A DNA stretch of 64,000 nt, taken from positions 2,668,501-2,732,500 of the forward strand of contig CM076955.1 in the NCBI GenBank assembly GCA_039566865.1. Reading direction: 5' to 3'. Of this stretch, positions 45,401-55,000 are shown piece by piece (the first letter of the stretch is position 1; every line of letters starts with the position of its first letter). This DNA comes from Aurelia coerulea. Taxonomy: Eukaryota; Cnidaria; Scyphozoa; Semaeostomeae; Ulmaridae. The position numbers were made by a program, and so were the translations under genes. A model generated the notes under the pieces. The model did not search any database. It had not been told where the DNA came from and worked only from the letters and a program-made list of their open reading frames with translations.

Positions 45401-45567
45401 GTCATGTTATAACTGGTTCTTCATCAAAGGAAGGGAAGCTCTGCGTGTGGAACACAATGGTGCGGGACAGATACGATGCCGCAGTTTCCCTCGGATTTGA
45501 TGTTCTAGATGGTGGTCTAAGAGTCAAGTCAAAGATACGGTCGAGAAGGCCATCTCAAGCTGAATAA
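36464..45567 (+). CDS. DENND3: DENN domain-containing protein 3 (Rab GEF), four coding exons
   Basis: Exons 36464-36680, 39447-41699, 43060-43498 and 44706-45567 join in frame (phases 1, 1, 2; GT-AG) to 1256 aa, close to the ~1200 aa of vertebrate DENND3. It opens MATMLHNRLVDACVVVG, a DENND3-like start. The uDENN region spans about residues 1-150. cDENN includes PFKWRRTYVPILPHKLADLI and APGPFIMG (about 320-350). dDENN follows (ENFIHEFRKSIKAACLDLMV to FDRFVDDRL). A PH/GRAM-like region (about 760-850; GRLIVTTHQLFFVGDGL) spans the exon 2/3 junction, and WD40-type repeats fill residues 930-1245 (VWCGLGSG, VWAGSFDS, IWCGSSDS, VITGSSSKEGKLCVWNT). In vertebrates DENND3 activates Rab12 in endosomal transport and autophagy. 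A TTTTCAG acceptor at about 36430 suggests an upstream 5'-UTR exon. One 2.25-kb exon holds most of the DENN module. AATAAA overlaps the stop codon (45563-45568). Confidence 0.95.
36805..37087. mobile_element. Long-TIR MITE, copy 2 (DENND3 intron 1)
   Basis: The direct repeat CCAACCCTT (36796-36804, 37088-37096) flanks a 283-bp element. Its ends AGCCAACGAGTAGACC and GGTCTAATCTTAGGCTAC match the family at 6973-7248. Confidence 0.75.
37728..38334. mobile_element. Tc1/mariner-like fold-back MITE (DENND3 intron 1)
   Basis: TA flanks both ends. Inverted arms of about 280 bp start GGTGCGCCAAAA and return TTTTGGCGCACC. Shared blocks include GATTTATGACTTAAT and CAGAAAGCCTGAATTAG. The element is almost entirely arm. 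Confidence 0.85.
38518..38956. mobile_element. hAT-like MITE with 15-bp perfect TIRs (DENND3 intron 1)
   Basis: ATCGAGAC is duplicated exactly (38510-38517, 38957-38964). Ends are CAGGCCCGTCGGAAC and its exact reverse complement. The 439-bp interior has G/C runs near both ends. Open frames here are not genes. Confidence 0.9.
39160..39315. repeat. Inverted copy of the 14480-14790 repeat
   Basis: The run GGTTTCGGTAATTAGAAGAG...CCGGGCGGCAGACCCCCGTC...GGTCATGTACCCCCGGG is the reverse complement of 14500-14600. It lies about 130 bp before DENND3 exon 2. Confidence 0.65.
42330..42690. repeat. MITE-like repeat in DENND3 intron 2
   Basis: Imperfect ends (CCCCGGGTGGGGTTAACT and GTAGTTACCCCCCCCCCC) and inner words GTGTGCCATTTT/AAAAATGGCACA are inverted. 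The middle consists of degenerate 'CCAAAAATGACACCCTAAAAT' units, as in 1644-1869. Its left part also occurs inside the element at 28647-29126. Confidence 0.55.
42750..43034. repeat. 41-bp minisatellite, 7 units, next to DENND3 exon 3
   Basis: GTGCATGTACCATGCTCTG repeats at 42750, 42791, 42832, 42873, 42914, 42955 and 42996, exactly 41 bp apart and almost identical. The array stops about 25 bp before the exon 3 boundary (43060), so it occupies the branch-point region of the intron. The 169-186 aa frames through it are artefacts of the repeat. Confidence 0.95.
43522..43570. repeat. 16-bp minisatellite, 3 units
   Basis: TTGATTAATTGATTGG repeats three times just after the donor of DENND3 exon 3. 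Confidence 0.85.
43764..44456. mobile_element. Tc1/mariner-like fold-back MITE (DENND3 intron 3)
   Basis: TA flanks both ends (43762-43763, 44457-44458). The ends read GAAAAAAGTTCCCACTTT and AAAGTGGGAACTTTTTTC, continuing as imperfect arms (CGAAGTATTTTTGTGATTT-type words in both). A 66-bp second element sits inside its right arm. Confidence 0.85.
44305..44370. mobile_element. 66-bp miniature element with 10-bp target duplication
   Basis: AAGCAAATAT is duplicated exactly (44295-44304, 44371-44380). The element is two perfect 19-bp TIRs (AGCCTGCGTGCAGACTCAA and its reverse complement) around 28 bp. It is nested in the fold-back element at 43764-44456. Duplication length suggests a Mutator-like source. 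Confidence 0.85.
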
Positions 45568-45593
45568 AATAAACGTTGGTAACACTGGTTGTA

Positions 45594-45950
45594 CCAAGGG
45601 TGCCTACCTTGAAGGAACTGTATTTATTCCCAGTACTGTAGAATGATTGGTGTCCTGTGACCCAGTACACAGAGCATCCCAGTACTGTACCGTGACCTAG
45701 TACACAGAGTCAGTCCTCTCAAGGTCAAGATGACGTATGAATAACTTTATGGTTTTAAATTCCAGTGTTGATGTAACACGAGATCAACTGATATACGAGC
45801 TGGCCACAGGGAACCAGACAGCGGGATTTTTGATCGGTCAACACTGACTAACGTTCAGGACTGGGTCACAGGACACCAATTACTCTGTGTACTTGGTCAC
45901 GGGTATAGTACTGGGTTTAAACACACTTTCCACAAGGTAGGCGCCCTTGG
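45594..45950. mobile_element. MITE just after the DENND3 stop codon
   Basis: The ends CCAAGGGTGCCTACCTT and AAGGTAGGCGCCCTTGG match at 16 of 17 positions and are flanked by TTGTA on both sides. Inner words such as TTGGTGTCCTGTGACCCAGT are also inverted. It begins 27 bp after the stop, so it may form part of the 3' UTR. Confidence 0.75.
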
Positions 45951-46050
45951 TTGTACACGGTGTTTCAGAACGGATGCAGCCCAATTATAATTGAGAATTT
46001 TCAGCAGATGGTAAGATTTGAATAGACGTAATATAGACCATCTAAGAGCA

Positions 46051-46650
46051 ACAAGGGCAGATTTTGTAATACAATAGCAACAGTTGCGTTTGATCGACAC
46101 CTCAATTCAAAGCGATTACCGGATGCAGACAAAGGAAATTCTCTCAACCAGTAATTCAAAACAAACAAAGCCGCAAAAGTTTCCCCGAAACTAGTAGGGC
46201 AAACTCTCGCCTTGTGCAAGCGAAAGATGGTTTTTAAGAGAAGTTATGTGCTTATAGCGAAGGAAGAAGGGTAAATCTAAAGTTCTGTCGCTTAGATTAT
46301 GTTTATTTGATTCAGGAGCCGAGCAGAAGGCATTGTATTTCTCGCGTCTTTAGAGCTTGAAATGAAACGATTACAAAACAGCTCCTAAATCAAATAAACA
46401 TAATCTAAGCGACAGAGCTTTAGATTTACCCTTCTTCTTTCGCTATAAGCACATAACTTCTCTTAAAAACCATCTTTCGCTTGCACAAGGCGAGAGTTTG
46501 CCCTACTAGTTTCGGGGAAACTTTTGCGGCTTTGTTTCTTTTGAATTACTGGTTGAGAGAATTTCCTTTGTCTGCATCCGCTAATCGCTTTGAATTGAGG
46601 TATCAATCAAACGCAACTGTTGCTATTGTATTACAAAATCTGCCCTTGTT
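46051..46650. repeat. Large palindrome, ~270-bp arms with 61-bp spacer
   Basis: Left arm 46051-46319 and right arm 46381-46650 are nearly identical inverted copies. Mirror-image open frames (starting MHKARVCPTSFGETFAALF) appear on opposite strands. A diverged single arm is present at about 60940-61190, so the arm belongs to a dispersed repeat. Confidence 0.9.
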
Positions 46651-48410
46651 TCTAAGAGCACAAACTATCTTCTTTCCAATGACATGCTATTTGGATGCAT
46701 CAATGGAATTATTTATCATTTTATTCATATTTTAGCCACTATAGCCAATGTCAAATGCAGCATGCAGCATGCTGTAATAGCAAGATCAATGCATTTTTCA
46801 TCGTAAAAAGTTACAAAACAGATGTATGGAGTTATTTCAGGCCTAGAAGCACTTGATGAAATGCTTTTTGGTATGAAACATACAACTGTACTCCCGTAAA
46901 ACAGTCGTACAACTGACAAAATCAGCTCTCACTAATTTGCGTCTCTTCCCATGCAAATGTCTTTCCATTTTCCTGCTTTCAAAATTGGCCATATGTACTA
47001 AAACGTCAATTAAGTGATGAATAATTCAATTAATGTTCCCAAGTTGGATATCATTAGAAAGAAGATAGATCGTGCTTTCAGATGGTATACATCTTTTCAA
47101 ATCTTATCATTTTTTAAAACTTTCCGTTATGGTGGATTTGCGTTTTTCTGAAACACCTGTACTACCGGGTGAGTCAACAAAGAATCCCCGTTTGAAAGGC
47201 CATGACTCCTTGGATATCGAGACGATGATATCGGCCAATGGTAGACATGTTCAAATCTAATATAACTATTCAAAATAAAATAATTGTACCTTGAACAGAG
47301 ATGATAAAGACGACGTTTCGAGCTTAGCCCGTTATGTTCAAATCTACTTTAAATTTTACCTGACTGAAATCGGCCGCTCCGTTCTGAAATTATAACGGAT
47401 TTTCTCGAGAAAGCACCTTGAAGATACGTTCAAAACGTGCCCAAAATGACAAACAAATTTAACATTTCTGCCGTACACGGGCCTTACAGCAATGACTTCT
47501 GCACGATTTAGCACGTGCTATGCTCTTTGGGGAATTAAAAGTCTTCCCCCCAGTATAAATAACTTATTCAGGAGGATTACGTTCTCCCAAGAGGAAAAAT
47601 ACATGAATACATGCGAGTGTCATCATTTTTAGGAAAGAAAACCAAGGAACTTTTGCTTATTGCTTTTACTCATTTTTGCAGGTTTAAGGAAGGGGTTCTC
47701 TGCAGAAAATCTGCCGTGTCTACGGGAAGGAATGGCCGATTAAAGCCGGGTAAATTACTGAACCTAATTGAACATATTGGCAATAAAACAAGAAGTTTTC
47801 AATATAATTGCTTTGATATTCATGGAGCAGTGGCCTTCCAAACGGGAAATCTTTTTTGACTCACCCGCCAGATGAGCTATAATCCGCTGTTCTAAAAATC
47901 GTACTCCGAAAAGCATGCTACCAATTTTTAAGATTTTACCTTCATCTCCAAATTTTTGTCGAAACAGTGATTTGCGGCTTTTTGGAAGGCAATATCACAC
48001 GGACTCTTCATCTTTTTTGTCAATGAAGGCTTTATTTTGGAGATAAATACTTATACTTCACAGAGCAACAAAGCAAACATTCATATCTCTTATGATTGCT
48101 CGGATATAAGTTGAGTTTTGACAGCTACTTTTTGGTGGCTTGGGTTAACAAACTGCAGAGGAAAACAGACACAAGATTTGTTTACAATTCGGCGACTGAG
48201 CCCTTTTAATTTTGTCGTGTAGGTTTACCGTGTAAACCATTTTTATGTGCCTCGTATTGATTGGCGGGGATATTTGCATTTTAAAGGTTTCCTTTTCATT
48301 AGGAAGCAATGACTGAGCTAAAAATATTAATCTCCCATTTTAATAGTGGAGGATCAAATCGAATTGAGCCACGCGCTTTATTTCTAGCCTAGTACTATAG
48401 AAGCCAGTTC
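46651..48410. other. Intergenic, partial repeats only
   Basis: No exon is recognised. The segment 47950-48215 (TTTGGAAGGCAATATCACACGG to GGCGACTGAGCCC) is a decayed copy of the 61233-61538 element. Confidence 0.45.
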
Positions 48411-48571
48411 GTTTTACCCATTTCAAGTCATGTGACCATACTCTTGGCAAGATTTAGTATTATGCTATATTTTGCACTCTTGGCACAGCTTTTCGAAGCA
48501 CGAAATTTGTCAGAGAAATCAAAAGATGTTCTGTCTAGAGATTGATCACATGACTTGAAATGGGTGTAAAC
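48411..48571. repeat. Small fold-back with 25-bp arms
   Basis: ACCCATTTCAAGTCATGTGA near 48416 and TCACATGACTTGAAATGGGT near 48546 are inverted and enclose about 110 bp. Confidence 0.65.
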
Positions 48572-49039
48572 AACCCTTAGCCGATGTTGTCTTTTGTCCT
48601 GTTGTTTCTTTTTTATTTACGGTTTGTCTTTGCTTTTCAAACGAAATAAATCCCTCATTTTCACAAGTCAAGTTCAACAAAACCGTTGGCTGCCCCCAGT
48701 TTTCAATTTCAAACTTTCAGCCGGCTCTTCCTATGGTCCTTGGTCCGGGTATTGTTCTCTTTTGCTAGATTCTGGATACACTTTTACCAGTGCAGTGCAC
48801 TCGATCCAATACATTTGTCATTTTCTGTAATTATACCAAGTGTAGCCATATATTTTTAATGAAACTCAATTTTCACCGCGTTTGCAAAGGTCCTATTTAT
48901 TGCAGGACAATTTTTCTAATTGATTCGAATCAATATTTTTTACATAATGTTAAACTTCTTCTAATTTTGAAAAGTCTAATGTGTCATTGCATTGCTAAAT
49001 CGAGTTCGTCCATTGCTGGTTGTGACGGCCTTGCCTTTT

Positions 49040-52000
49040 TCGTGGAACTAGCTGGTTTTGAAAAATTTCATTTTCACCAAAGAGTAAGGCTGAAGTCTAG
49101 TCTTTTTCGCCAAAGTGGCTGTTTTCAAGCATCCTAATTTTTCAGCCATCAAGAATTAAAACTTAACACCTTTCTCTTTCCGTGAAAATATCTGTTTTTG
49201 AGCATGGAAACATTTTGGCCAAAGGATGCAGCCTTGCTTTTTTCACAAGTATTGTTGTTCTCAGACACCCGCATTTTTCCCACAAAAATGAACCCTTTTT
49301 GAGAATACCGATTTTTCGCCAAAAAGTAGGGCTATGCCCTTTGCTTTTTCCTGAAAATAGGCCCTTTTGAGAATACCGATTTTTGGCCAAAAAGTAAGGC
49401 TATACCCTTTGCTTTTTCCCGAAAATAGGCCTTTTTTGAGAATACCGATTTTTGGCCAAAAAGTAAGGCTATACCCTTTGCTTTTTCCCGAAAATAGGCC
49501 CTTTTTGAGAATACCGATTTTTGGCCAAAAAGTAAGGCTATACCCTTTTCTTTTTCCTGAAAATAGGCCCTTTTTGAGAATACCGATTTTTGGCCAAAAA
49601 GTAAGGCTATACCCTTTGCTTTTTCCTGAAAATAGGCCCTTTTTCAGAATATCGAGTTTTGGCCAAAAAGTAAGGCTATACCCTTTGCTTTTTCCTGAAA
49701 ATAGGCCCCTTTTGAGAATACCGATTTTTGGCCAAAAAGTAAGGCTATACCCTTTGCTTTTTCCCGAAATCAGGCCCTTTTTGAGAATACCGATTTATGG
49801 CCAAAAAGTAAGGCTATACCCTTTGCATTTTCCCGAAAATAGGCCCTTTTTGAGAATACCGATTTTTGGCCAAAAAGTAAGGCTATACCCTTTGCTTTTT
49901 CCTGAAAATAGGCCCTTTTTGAGAATACCGATTTTTGGCCAAAAAGTAAGGCTATACCCTTTGCTTTTTCCCAAAAATAGGCCCTTTTTGAGAATACCGA
50001 TTTTTGGCCAAAACATAAGGCTATACCCTTTGCTTTTTCCTGAAAATAGGCCCCTTTTGAGAATACCGATTTTTGGCTAAAAAGTAAGGCTATACTCTTT
50101 GCTTTTTCCCGAAAATAGGCCCTTTTGAGAATACCGATTTTTGGCCAAAAAGTAAGGCTATACCCTTTGCTTTTTCCTAAAAATACTCCCCTTTTGAGAA
50201 TGCCGATTTTTTCCCAAAAACTAAGGCTATACCCTTTGCTTTTTCCTGAAAATAGGCCCTTTTGAGAATACCGATTTTTGGCCAAAAGGTAAGGCTATAC
50301 CCTTTGCTTTTTCCTGAAAATAGGCCCCTTTTGAGAATGCCGATTTTTGGCCAAAAAGTAAGGCTATACCCTTTGCTTTTTCCTTAAAATAGGCCCTTTT
50401 GAGAATACCGATTTTTGGCCAAAAAGGAAGGCTATACCCTTTGCTTTTTCCTGAAAATAGGCCCCTTTAGAGAATACCGATTTTTACTCAAAAAGTAAGG
50501 CTATACCCTTTGCTTTTTCCTAAAATAGGCCCCTTTTGAAAATACCGATTTTTGGCCAAAAGGTAAGGCTATACCCTTTGCTTTTTCCCGAAAATAGGCC
50601 CCTTTTGAGAATGCCGATTTTTGGCCAAAAAGTAAGGCTATACCCTTTGCTTTTTCCTGAAAATAGGCCCCTTTTGAGAATGCCGATTTTTGGCCAAAAA
50701 GTAAGGCTATACCCTTTGCTTTTTCCCACAAATAGGACCTTTTTGAGAAGACCGATTTTTGGCCAAAAAGTAAGGCTATACCCTTTGCTTTTTCCTGAAA
50801 ATAGGCCCTTTTTGAGAATACCGATTTTTGTCCAAAAAGTAAGGCTATACCCTTTGCTTTTCCCGAAAATAGGCCCTTTTTGAGAATACCGATTTTTGGC
50901 CAAAAGGTAAGGCTATACCCTTTGCTTTTTCCCGAAAAAAGGCCCTTTTTGAGAATACCGAATTTTGGCCAAAAAGTAAGGCTATACTCTTTGCTTTTTC
51001 CTGAAAATAGGCCCCTTTTGAGAATACCGATTTTTGGCTAGAAAGTAAGGCTATACCCTTTGCTTTTTTCCGAAAATAGGCCCTTTTTGAGAATACCGAT
51101 TTTTGCCCAAAAAGTAAGGCTATACCCTTTGCTTTTTCCCAAAAATAGGCCCTTTTTGAGAATACCGATTTTTGGCCAAAAAGTAAGGCTATACCCTTTG
51201 CTTTTTCCTGAAAATAGGCCCCTTTTGAGAATACCGATTTTTGGCCAAAAAGTAAGGCTATACCCTTTGCTTTTTCCTAAAAATAGGCCCCTTTTGAGAA
51301 TGCCGATTTTTTCCCAAAAACTAAGGCTATACCCTCTGCTTTTTCCTGAAAATAGGCCCTTTTGAGAATACCGATTTTTGGCCAAAAGGTAAGGCTATAG
51401 CCTTTGCTTTTTCCTAAAAATAGGCCCCTTTTGAGAATGCCGATTTTTTGACAAAAAGTAAGGCTATACCCTTTGCTTTTTCCTTAAAATAGGCCCTTTT
51501 GAGAATACCGATTTTTGGCCAAAAAGGAAGGCTATACCCTTTGCTTTTTCCTAAAAATAGGCCCCCTTTGAGAATACCGATTTTTGGCCAAAACGTAAGG
51601 CTATACCCTTTGCTTTTTCCCGAAAATAGGCCCCTTTTGAGAATCCGATTTTTGGCCAAAAAGCAAGGCTATACCCTTTGCTTTTTCCCGAAAATAGGCC
51701 CTTTTTGAGAATACCGATTTTTGGCCAAAAAGTAAGGCTATACCCTTTGCTTTTTCCCGAAAATAGGCCCCTTTTGAGAATACCGATTTTTGGCCAAAAA
51801 GTAAGGCTATACCATTTGCTTTTTCCTGAAAATAGGCCCTTTTGAGAATACCGAATTTTGGCCAAAAAGTAAGGCTATACCCTTCGCTTTTTCCTGAAAT
51901 AGGCCCCTTTTGAGAATATCGATTTTTGGCCAAAAAGTAAGGCTATACCCTTTGCTTTTTTCCCGAAAATAGGCCCCTTTTGAGAATACCGATTTTTGGC

Positions 52001-55000
52001 CAAAAAGTAAGGCTATACCCTTTGCTTTTTCCCGAAAATAGGCCCCTTTTGAGAATACCGATTTTTGGCCAAAAAGTAAGGCTATACCCTTTGCTTTTTC
52101 CTGAAAATAGGCCCTTTTGAGAATACCGATTTTTGGCCAAAAAGTAAGGCTATACCCTTTGCTTTTTCCTGAAAATAGGCCCCTTTTGAGAATACCGATT
52201 TTTGTCCAAAAAGTAAGGCTATACCCTTTGCTTTTTCCTGAAAATAGGCCCTTTTGAGAATACCGATTTTTGGCCAAAAGGTAAGGCTATACCCTTTGCT
52301 TTTTCCCGAAAATAGGCCCCTTTTGAGAATGCCGATTTTTGGCCAAAAAGTAAGGCTATACCCTTTGCTTTTTCCTGAAAATAGGCTCTTTTGGGAGTAC
52401 CGATTTTTGGCCAAAAAGTAAAGCTATACCCTTCGCTTTTTCCTGAAATAGGCCCCTTTTGAGAATACCGATTTTTGGCCAAAAAGTAAGGCTATACCCT
52501 TTGCTTTTTCCCGAAAATAGGCCCCTTTTGAGAATACCGATTTTTCGCCAAAAAGTAAGGCTATACCCTTTGCTTTTTCCCGAAAATAGGCCCCTTTTGA
52601 GAATACCGATTTTTGGCCAAAAAGTAAGGCTATACCCTTTGCATTTTCCTGAAAATAGGCCCTTTTGAGAATACCGATTTTTGGCCAAAAAGTAAGGCTA
52701 TACCCTTTGCTTTTTCACAAAAATAGGCCCTTTTTGAGAATACCGATTTTTGTCCAAAAAGTAAGGCTATAGCCTTTGCTTTTTCCTGAAAATAGGCCCT
52801 TTTGAGAATACCGATTTTTGGCCAAAAGGTAAGGCTATACCCTTTGCTTTTTCCTGAAAATAGGCCCCTTTTGAGAATGCCGATTTTTGGCCAAAAAGTA
52901 AGGCTATACCCTTTGCTTTTTCCCGAAAATAGGCCCTTTTTGAGAATACCGAATTTTGGCCAAAAAGTAAGGCTATACTCTTTGCTTTTTCCTGAAAATA
53001 GGCCCCTTTTGAGAATACCGATTTTTGGCTAGAAAGTAAGGCTATACTCTTTGCTTTTTCCCGAAAATAGGCCCTTTTTGAGAACACCGATTTTTGCCCA
53101 AAAAGTAAGGCTATACCCTTTGCTTTTTCCCGAAAATAGGCCCTTTTTGAGAATACCGATTTTTGGCCAAAAAGTAAGGCTATACCCTTTGCTTTTTCCT
53201 GAAAATAGGCCCCTTTTGAGAATACCGATTTTTGGCCAAAAAGTAAGGCTATACCCTTTGCTTTTTCCCGAAAATAGGCCCCTTTTGAGAATACCGATTT
53301 TTGGCCAAAAAGTAAGGCTATACCCTTTGCTTTTTCCCGAAAATAGGCCCCTTTTGAGAATACCGATTTTTGCCAAAAAGTAAGGCTATACCCTTTGCTT
53401 TTTCCTGAAAATAGGGCCTTTTGAGAGTACCGATTTTGGCCAAAAAGTAAGGCTATACCCTTTGCTTTTTCCTAAAAATAGGCCCCTTTTGAGAATGCCG
53501 ATTTTTTCCCAAAAACTAAGGCTATACCCTCTGCTTTTTCCTGAAAATAGGCCCTTTTGAGAATACCGATTTTTGGCCAAAAGGTAAGGCTATAGCCTTT
53601 GCTTTTTCCTGAAAATAGGCCCCTTTTGAGAATGCCGATTTTTTGACAAAAAGTAAGGCTATACCCTTTGCTTTTTCCTTAAAATAGGCCCTTTTGAGAA
53701 TACCGATTTTTGGCCAAAAAGGAAGGCTATACCCTTTGCTTTTTCCTAAAAATAGGCCCCTTTTGAGAATGCCGATTTTTGGCCAAAAGGTAAGGCTATA
53801 CCCTTTGCTTTTTCCCGAAAATAGGCCCCTTTTGAGAATCCGATTTTTGGCCAAAAAGCAAGGCTATACCCTTTGCTTTTTCCTGAAAATAGGCCCTTTT
53901 TGAGAATACCGATTTTTGGCAAAAAAGTAAGGCTATACCCTTTGCTTTTTCCTGAAAATAGGCCCATTTTGAGAATACCGATTTTTGGCCAAAAAGTAAG
54001 GCTATACCCTTTGCTTTTTCCTGAAAATAGGCCCTTTTGAGAATACCGAATTTTGGCCAAAAAGTAAGGCTATACCCTTCGCTTTTTCCTGAAATAGGCC
54101 CCTTTTGAGAATACCGATTTTTGGCCAAAAAGTAAGGCTATACCCTTTGCTTTTTCCCGAAAATAGGCCCCTTTTGAGAATACCGATTTTTGGCCAAAAA
54201 GTAAGGCTATACCCTTTGCTTTTTCCCGAAAATAGGCCCCTTTTGAGAATACCGATTTTTGGCCAAAAAGTAAGGCTATACCCTTTGCTTTTTCCTGAAA
54301 ATAGGCCCTTTTGAGAATACCGATTTTTGGCCAAAAAGTAAGGCTATACCCTTTGCTTTTTCCTGAAAATAGGCCCCTTTTGAGAATACCGATTTTTCCC
54401 CAAAAACTAAGGCTATACCCTTTGCTTTTTCCCGAAAATAGGCCCCTTTTGAGAAACCGATTTTTGGCCAAAAAGTAAGGCTATACCCTTTGCTTTTTCC
54501 TGAAAATAGGCCCCTTTTGTAAGGCTAATGCTTTTTCCGAAAATAGGCCCCTTTTTGCCGGCCAAAAAGTAAGGCTATACCCTTTGCTTTTTCCTTAAAA
54601 TAGGCCCTTTTGAGAATACCGATTTTTGGCCAAAAAGTAAGGCTATACCCTTTGCTTTTTCCCGAAAATAGGCCCCTTTTGAGAATACCGATTTTTGGCC
54701 AAAACGTAAGGCTATACCCTTTGCTTTTTCCTGAAAATAGGCCCCTTTTTAGAATACCGATTTTTACTCAAAAAGTAAGGCTATACCCTTTGCTTTTCCT
54801 TAAAATAGGCCCCTTTTGAAAATACCGATTTTTGGCCAAAAAGTAAGGCTATACCCTTTGCTTTTTCCCGAAAATAGGCCCTTTTTGAGAATACCGAATT
54901 TTGGACAAAAAGTAAGGCTATACCCTTTGCTTTTTCCTGAAAATAGGCCCCTTTTGAGAATACCGATTTTTGGCTAGAAAGTAAGGCTATACCCTTTGCT

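Noticed and set aside
44752..45567. Separate 271-aa WD40 gene
   Set aside because: It joins in frame through an AG acceptor at 44705 to DENND3 exon 3, and DENND3 normally ends in WD40 repeats.
46001..46735. Mirror-image 72-84 aa frames (MHKARVCPTSFGETF...)
   Set aside because: They are the same sequence in the two arms of a palindrome, and the related copy at about 61 kb does not keep the frame.
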